A stretch of DNA of 64,000 nt from Bacillota bacterium (lineage in GTDB: Bacteria > Bacillota > Dehalobacteriia > UBA4068 > UBA4997). The DNA is taken from NCBI GenBank assembly GCA_017397935.1, contig JAFQHN010000026.1, forward strand, positions 1 through 64,000, given 5' to 3'. The notes beneath the pieces were generated by a model. The model had not been told where the DNA came from. It saw nothing but the letters and a program-made list of their open reading frames with translations, and searched no databases. Numbering within the stretch: the stretch's first letter is position 1; each line of letters opens with the position of its first letter. Below, one piece after another: positions 60,079 to 64,000 of this stretch. Position numbers and translations under genes: made by a program.

Positions 60079-61101
60079 ATGAGCGAAAGTTTGCTGACAG
60101 TCAATGGACTGAAAACATATTTCTATACGGCCAGCGGCGTTTCCCGTGCGGTGGACGGCGTCAGCTTCACATTGGAGGCCGGCGAGGTTATGGGCATTGT
60201 GGGTGAGTCCGGTTCGGGCAAAAGTGTCACCTCCAACTCGATTATTCGTCTGCTGCCCCCTGCCGGCAAAATTGTCGCCGGCGAGGTTAAGTTTGAGGGC
60301 CGCGATATTCTGGCCATGAGTAAAAAGGAGCTGCAAGAGTTCCGCGGCAGCGATATTGCCACTATCTTCCAGGACCCCATGACATCGCTTGACCCGGTTT
60401 TCAAAATCGGCAAGCAGATGGTGGAGATGATTTGCGCTCACCAGAAAATCAGCAAGGAGGACGCCAAAAAACTGGCCATCTCCGCGTTGGAGAGAGTGGG
60501 TATCCCCGAGCCTGCCAAGCGCATGGAGTCTTATCCTTATGAGCTCTCGGGCGGTATGTGCCAGCGTGTTATTATTGCTATGGCCGTTTGCTGCAAGCCC
60601 AAGTTTATTCTGGCTGATGAGCCGACCACCGCGCTGGATGTTACCGTGCAGGCGCAGGTGCTGGATTTGTTGAAGGATTTGCAGCGAGAGATGAACACCT
60701 CTATTCTGCTGATCACCCATAACCTGGGCGTGGTTTGGGAGATGTGCGACAAGGTAATGGTAATGTATGCCGGCAACACCGTGGAAAGTGCCGACACCAA
60801 GGAGCTTTATGCCAACCCGCTGCATCCTTACACCTGGGGTTTGCTGGATTCTATCCCCAAGCTGTCCGATGAAAACAAGAGCGAGCTGCAAACCATCCCC
60901 GGTACGCCGCCGGATTTGCGTCTGACGGGCAAATGCTGCAACTTCTACAACCGCTGTCCGTATATGACCGAGGCTTGCTGTCAATCGGTTCCGCCGCTGG
61001 TGGAGGTTGAGCCGGGACATTTTGTGGCCTGCCACCGCCAAAACGGCGTTAATAAATTGGTGAGAAACGAAGCCAGAGGGGAGGTAAGCTGCCATGACTA
61101 A
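60079..61101 (+). CDS. Oligopeptide ABC transporter ATP-binding protein (DppD/OppD type)
   Basis: 340 residues. Walker A GESGSGKSV near residue 40, signature LSGGMCQRV, Walker B KFILADEPTTALD, H-loop ITHNLG. The C-terminal oligopeptide-transporter extension carries four cysteines around CCNFYNRCPYMTEACC, probably an iron-sulfur cluster as in DppD homologues. It overlaps the next gene by 8 bp. Confidence 0.93.
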   Translation: MSESLLTVNGLKTYFYTASGVSRAVDGVSFTLEAGEVMGIVGESGSGKSVTSNSIIRLLPPAGKIVAGEVKFEGRDILAMSKKELQEFRGSDIATIFQDPMTSLDPVFKIGKQMVEMICAHQKISKEDAKKLAISALERVGIPEPAKRMESYPYELSGGMCQRVIIAMAVCCKPKFILADEPTTALDVTVQAQVLDLLKDLQREMNTSILLITHNLGVVWEMCDKVMVMYAGNTVESADTKELYANPLHPYTWGLLDSIPKLSDENKSELQTIPGTPPDLRLTGKCCNFYNRCPYMTEACCQSVPPLVEVEPGHFVACHRQNGVNKLVRNEARGEVSCHD

Positions 61102-62086
61102 TACGGATTCCAGACAACCCCTGATGCGGATTTCTCATCTGACCAAGGAATTTAAGCTGAAAAGCAAGCGTTTTGGCCAAAAGCCGCAGATTCTGCACGC
61201 CCTTAGTGATGTATCGCTGGATGTGTATGAGGGCGAAACGCTGGGTATTATCGGTGAGTCCGGCTGCGGTAAATCCACGCTGGGCCGTACCATTATTCAA
61301 CTGCACAAGGCAACCTCCGGCACGGTGGAGTATCAGAGCAAAAACATCTTTGATTTGAAGGGTGCCGAGCTGAAAAACATTAAAAAGGATATTCAGATGG
61401 TTTTTCAGGATCCTTTTTCCTCTCTGGACCCCCGAAACACCTGCGAGGATATTATTGCTGAGCCGATCAAGGTGCATAACATCATCTCCGACCCTAAGAA
61501 ACGGCAGGAGCGTGTGCTTAGCCTGATGCGGGAGGTCGGCCTGGATGTGCAGCACATGAACCGTTATCCGCATGAGTTCTCGGGCGGTCAGCGTCAGCGC
61601 ATTAACGTGGCGCGTGCGCTGGCCCTTAACCCCAAAATCATCGTGTGTGATGAGCCGGTTTCGGCGCTGGACGTTTCTATTCAGGCGCAGGTGCTTAATC
61701 TGTTCAACCGCCTGCAAAAGCAGCATAACCTTACTTACATTTTTATCTCGCATGACTTGGGTGTTATCAAGCACATCAGCGACCGTATTGCCATTATGTA
61801 TCTGGGCCGCGTGGTGGAGCTGTGTGAGGCCGGGCAGATTTATGCCAACCCCCTGCATCCGTATACCCGTGCTCTGCTTTCGGCGATCCCGCCCGAATCT
61901 CCGTTTGAGAAGAAGGAGCGCATTGTGCTGAAAGGTGAGATCCCCAGCCCCATTGGCGAGCAGATTGGCTGCCCTCTGGCCGGCCGCTGCCCCAACTGCA
62001 TGGAGCGCTGTACCAGGGAAATCCCCACCCTGCGTGATGTTGGTGACGGACATCAGGTGGCCTGCTTCTTGCACCACAATGATTAA
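61094..62086 (+). CDS. Oligopeptide ABC transporter ATP-binding protein (DppF/OppF type)
   Basis: 330 residues. Walker A GESGCGKSTLGR, signature FSGGQRQRIN, Walker B KIIVCDEPVSALD, H-loop ISHDLGV. The C-terminal CPLAGRCPNCMERC is a cysteine cluster like that of OppD. Completes a five-component importer. Confidence 0.94.
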   Translation: MTNTDSRQPLMRISHLTKEFKLKSKRFGQKPQILHALSDVSLDVYEGETLGIIGESGCGKSTLGRTIIQLHKATSGTVEYQSKNIFDLKGAELKNIKKDIQMVFQDPFSSLDPRNTCEDIIAEPIKVHNIISDPKKRQERVLSLMREVGLDVQHMNRYPHEFSGGQRQRINVARALALNPKIIVCDEPVSALDVSIQAQVLNLFNRLQKQHNLTYIFISHDLGVIKHISDRIAIMYLGRVVELCEAGQIYANPLHPYTRALLSAIPPESPFEKKERIVLKGEIPSPIGEQIGCPLAGRCPNCMERCTREIPTLRDVGDGHQVACFLHHND

Positions 62087-62108
62087 ATTTTATAATTAAA
62101 TAAACGCT

Positions 62109-62159
62109 TTGCCTCGCTGTTTTTTACAAAATCGGCGGGGCAATCGCCTGTAAAACAGC
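62109..62159 (+). other. Two mutually exclusive stem-loops between oppF-type gene and M20 gene
   Basis: Stem A pairs 62109-62119 with 62133-62143; stem B pairs 62116-62128 with 62149-62159 and shares 62116-62119 with A. The layout resembles an antiterminator switch, but neither is followed by a T-run. Confidence 0.4.
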
Positions 62160-62170
62160 AGTTTAAGTTT

Positions 62171-62221
62171 GTGATATTAAGAATTTTGTGATATTGAAAA
62201 ATTTGTGATTTGGAAAAGAGG
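62171..62221. repeat. 17-bp period imperfect tandem repeat
   Basis: GTGATATTA-like units start at 62171, 62188 and 62205, just before the start of the M20 gene. Confidence 0.7.
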
Positions 62222-62222
62222 A

Positions 62223-63494
62223 ATGATGATATTGACCAATGTTACCCGTGCCGATGTGCATAAGCTGGCCCAGGAGCGCAGCGCAGAACTTATCAAGCTG
62301 GTATCCGACCTTATCCGCATCCCCAGCGAGAACCCCACCGGCAGTCAGCGTCAGGTGGTGGATTTTGCCGAGCAGTATCTGGCCGAAGCCGGTATCGCTT
62401 ATGAGGAAGTGGGCGAGAACCCCGAATTCCCCTGCATTGTTGCCAAAATGGGCAGCGATGAGGGTTTCAGCGTTATTTTGAACGGCCATTTGGATGTAGT
62501 GCCCGCCGGTGATTTGGCACAATGGAATTATGACCCTTACTGCGGTACCGTGACCGATACCCAGATTCTGGGCCGCGGTACCTCTGATATGAAAGCCGGT
62601 GTGGCCGGTCTGCTGTTTGCCATGAAGGTGCTGAAAGATTCCGGTGCTAAGCTTAACGGCAATATTCGCCTGCATTTGGTGTCTGATGAGGAAAGCGGCG
62701 GCGAGTTTGGTTCCACCTGGCTGTGCAACCACGGCTACGCCGATAACGCTGATGCCTGCCTGATTGCCGAGCCGACTTCCAGTGATAATATCGAGATTGG
62801 CCAGAAGGGCGGTCTGCATATTGTGCTGCGTGCCCAGGGCCGTTCTGCTCATGGCAGCCTGGGCGGCTTTAAGGGCGATAACGCCATCATTAAATTATCG
62901 AAGATTTTGGATAAATTGCCGCAGCTCACCACCATTGAAGGTCATTTTCTGCCCAGCCAGCAGCACGCGCTGGAAAATTCCATCCGTGTGGCTGATAAAA
63001 AAATCGGTGAGCCCGGTGCCGGTGAGGTTATCCGCCATGTTTCGGCCAATGTGGGCATTATTCAGGGCGGCACCCGCCCCAACATGGTGCCGGACAGCTG
63101 TGAGGCCATTGTGGATGTGCGCCTGCCCATTGGTGTGGACCATGCCGAGATTGAGGCTATGCTGGCCAAAATTGTGGCCGAAAGCGGTGTGGAGGGCATT
63201 ACCTATGATTTGCTGTGGAAGAGCGAGGGCAATTATACCGACGAGGATGCGGTTATTGTGCAGACGGTGAAGAAAAACGCCGAGGCCCTGTGGCAGCATG
63301 AGGTGGTGCCGGCTTATCAGTGGGCCTCCTCTGATGCGCGTGAATACCGCCGTGTGGGTATCCCCACCATTCAGTACGGTCCCTCCAACACCGAGGGTAT
63401 TCACTCTTATAACGAGAACGTGGATATTGAGGATGTTTTGAAATCCGGCAGCATTTATGTGTTGTCGTTGTGCGATATGCTGGGCGTAAAATAA
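62223..63494 (+). CDS. M20 family peptidase, ArgE/DapE type
   Basis: 423 residues from ATG 62223 (ATG 62226 and TTG 62232 also fit AGAGGA; the TTG has the best spacing). Metal ligands are in LNGHLDVVPAGD, GRGTSDMKAG and SDEESGGEFG, with RSAHGS in the lid domain, and STE near the end. Members deacetylate ornithine or succinyl-diaminopimelate, or cleave dipeptides. Location after the peptide importer argues for a peptide or acyl-amino-acid substrate rather than ArgE, as ArgJ makes ArgE unnecessary. Confidence 0.88.
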   Translation: MMILTNVTRADVHKLAQERSAELIKLVSDLIRIPSENPTGSQRQVVDFAEQYLAEAGIAYEEVGENPEFPCIVAKMGSDEGFSVILNGHLDVVPAGDLAQWNYDPYCGTVTDTQILGRGTSDMKAGVAGLLFAMKVLKDSGAKLNGNIRLHLVSDEESGGEFGSTWLCNHGYADNADACLIAEPTSSDNIEIGQKGGLHIVLRAQGRSAHGSLGGFKGDNAIIKLSKILDKLPQLTTIEGHFLPSQQHALENSIRVADKKIGEPGAGEVIRHVSANVGIIQGGTRPNMVPDSCEAIVDVRLPIGVDHAEIEAMLAKIVAESGVEGITYDLLWKSEGNYTDEDAVIVQTVKKNAEALWQHEVVPAYQWASSDAREYRRVGIPTIQYGPSNTEGIHSYNENVDIEDVLKSGSIYVLSLCDMLGVK

Positions 63495-63495
63495 C

Positions 63496-63548
63496 AGCGT
63501 TTAATTTGTTGATAAGGGCGGCCGGTTTGGTTATCGGCTGCCTTTTTT
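63496..63548 (+). terminator. Repeated terminator element, copy 2
   Basis: GGCGGCCGGT pairs with ATCGGCTGCC (some wobble pairs), then a T-run. It matches 37268-37320 at 49 of 53 positions and ends the peptide cluster. Confidence 0.88.
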
Positions 63549-63572
63549 TATGGCGCTGTGCCGGCGGTTTGG

Positions 63573-63601
63573 TTGACATCCGGGCGGTTTCAAGGTATAA
63601 T
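63573..63601 (+). promoter_or_regulatory. Consensus sigma-A promoter of the MATE gene
   Basis: TTGACA at 63573-63578, a 17-bp spacer and TATAAT at 63596-63601. It is followed by a 13-bp repeat TGATTATGCGATA at 63619-63631 and 63634-63646. Confidence 0.85.
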
Positions 63602-63677
63602 GACCGCAGCTTGAAGCATGATTATGCGATACGTGATTATGCGATAAAGGATGTTTTGAGGTATAGACAGTTGTAAT

Positions 63678-64000
63678 ATGAACAGTTATGATCTGTATGT
63701 GAAGACGCCGCCGTTAAAGCTGTTTTTGCTGGTGTCGGTGCCCGGCAGTATCAGTATGCTGGCCGGTTCTTTATGGGGGCTGTTTGACGGCATTTTTGTG
63801 GGGCAGCTGCTGGGGGAAACCGCTTTTGCCGCGCTGAATCTGGCTTTTCCGCTGGTGTTTATCAACTTCTCGCTGGCGGATCTGATCGGTGTCGGGTCAT
63901 CGGTGCCCATTTCCATCGCCCTGGGGCGTAAGCAGAAGCAGGAGGCCGGCAATTATTTCTCCTGTGCGCTGCTGTTGATATGGCTCACCGGCATTTTTAT
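63678..64000 (+). CDS. MATE family efflux transporter, N-terminal part (cut by window end)
   Basis: The first 107 residues, open at the right edge. MNSYDLYVKTPPLKLFLLVSVPGSI and the following GLFDGIFVGQLLGETAFAALNLAFP are typical of MATE/NorM-like exporters of the Bacillota. At least three membrane spans are visible. ATG 63678 has no good ribosome-binding site (GAGG is 16 nt away). Substrate unknown. Confidence 0.85.
   Translation, partial: MNSYDLYVKTPPLKLFLLVSVPGSISMLAGSLWGLFDGIFVGQLLGETAFAALNLAFPLVFINFSLADLIGVGSSVPISIALGRKQKQEAGNYFSCALLLIWLTGIF

Noticed and set aside
1-64000. CRISPR array
   Set aside because: The tandem repeats seen have no unique spacers of constant length and units are under 20 bp (or in-frame coding in the adhesin); no cas genes.

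Overview
The window reads as a chromosomal segment of an anaerobic, probably gut-associated Bacillota bacterium (Clostridia or Negativicutes; the sequence does not decide which). Supporting signs are strong AGGAGG-type ribosome-binding sites with some GTG starts, textbook sigma-A promoters, a bacterial type-A-looking RNase P RNA, a flavin reductase-rubredoxin protein, a Tn916-like integrase end, and a SipW/TasA/sortase surface locus. Nearly all genes lie on the + strand in long, tightly spaced operons; the exceptions are a VanY-type peptidase, a LysR regulator, and an EamA/MarR-GNAT pair.

Layout. 1-0.5 kb: 3' end of a tyrosine recombinase, probably the int end of an integrated element, followed by a direct repeat. 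0.5-1.4 kb: a radical-SAM-like protein that has lost two of its three cluster cysteines. 1.6-8.5 kb: arginine biosynthesis argC-J-B-D-F and argG. 8.6-13.1 kb: family-4 uracil-DNA glycosylase, coaD, a carboxyltransferase subunit, trmK and a Nif3-like protein. 13.3-16.3 kb: rnpB, a small unknown gene and a trmB-thrC fusion. 16.4-23.1 kb: purine operon purE-B-M-N-(Zn ribbon)-H-D. 23.2-29.8 kb: redox, nuclease, deaminase, crotonase, VanY, nucleotidyltransferase, UppS-like, two tRNAs and tadA. 30-37.3 kb: pyrG, a glutaminase-less GMP synthase, LysR and a CofE-like ligase, purC and a purF-like gene lacking the N-terminal cysteine. 37.7-48.7 kb: a surface-fibre locus with a SipW-type signal peptidase, five TasA/camelysin-like proteins, a 1587-residue fibro-slime adhesin, a CnaB protein with a sorting signal, and a sortase. 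48.8-50.6 kb: exporter and MarR-GNAT regulator. 50.8-63.5 kb: a peptide-use cluster with DUF1177, AroM, an M18 and three M20 peptidases and a complete oligopeptide ABC transporter. 63.7 kb to the end: start of a MATE transporter.

How the genes work together. The left half is a nucleotide and amino-acid biosynthesis region; arginine, purine and pyrimidine genes share glutamine, aspartate and carbamoyl phosphate as inputs. Two purine enzymes (PurF-like and GMP synthase) lack what is needed to use glutamine, while CTP synthase keeps it. The 37.7-48.7 kb locus is the best candidate for a little-described system: it contains its own processing peptidase, many putative fibre subunits, a giant adhesin, a wall-anchored protein and the anchoring enzyme. 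The right end imports peptides and hydrolyses them.

A genome-style oddity runs through the whole window: short perfect tandem duplications (often exactly 14 bp) sit in intergenic spacers just upstream of start codons, including a five-copy 13-bp array in which four units carry GATGAGGT.
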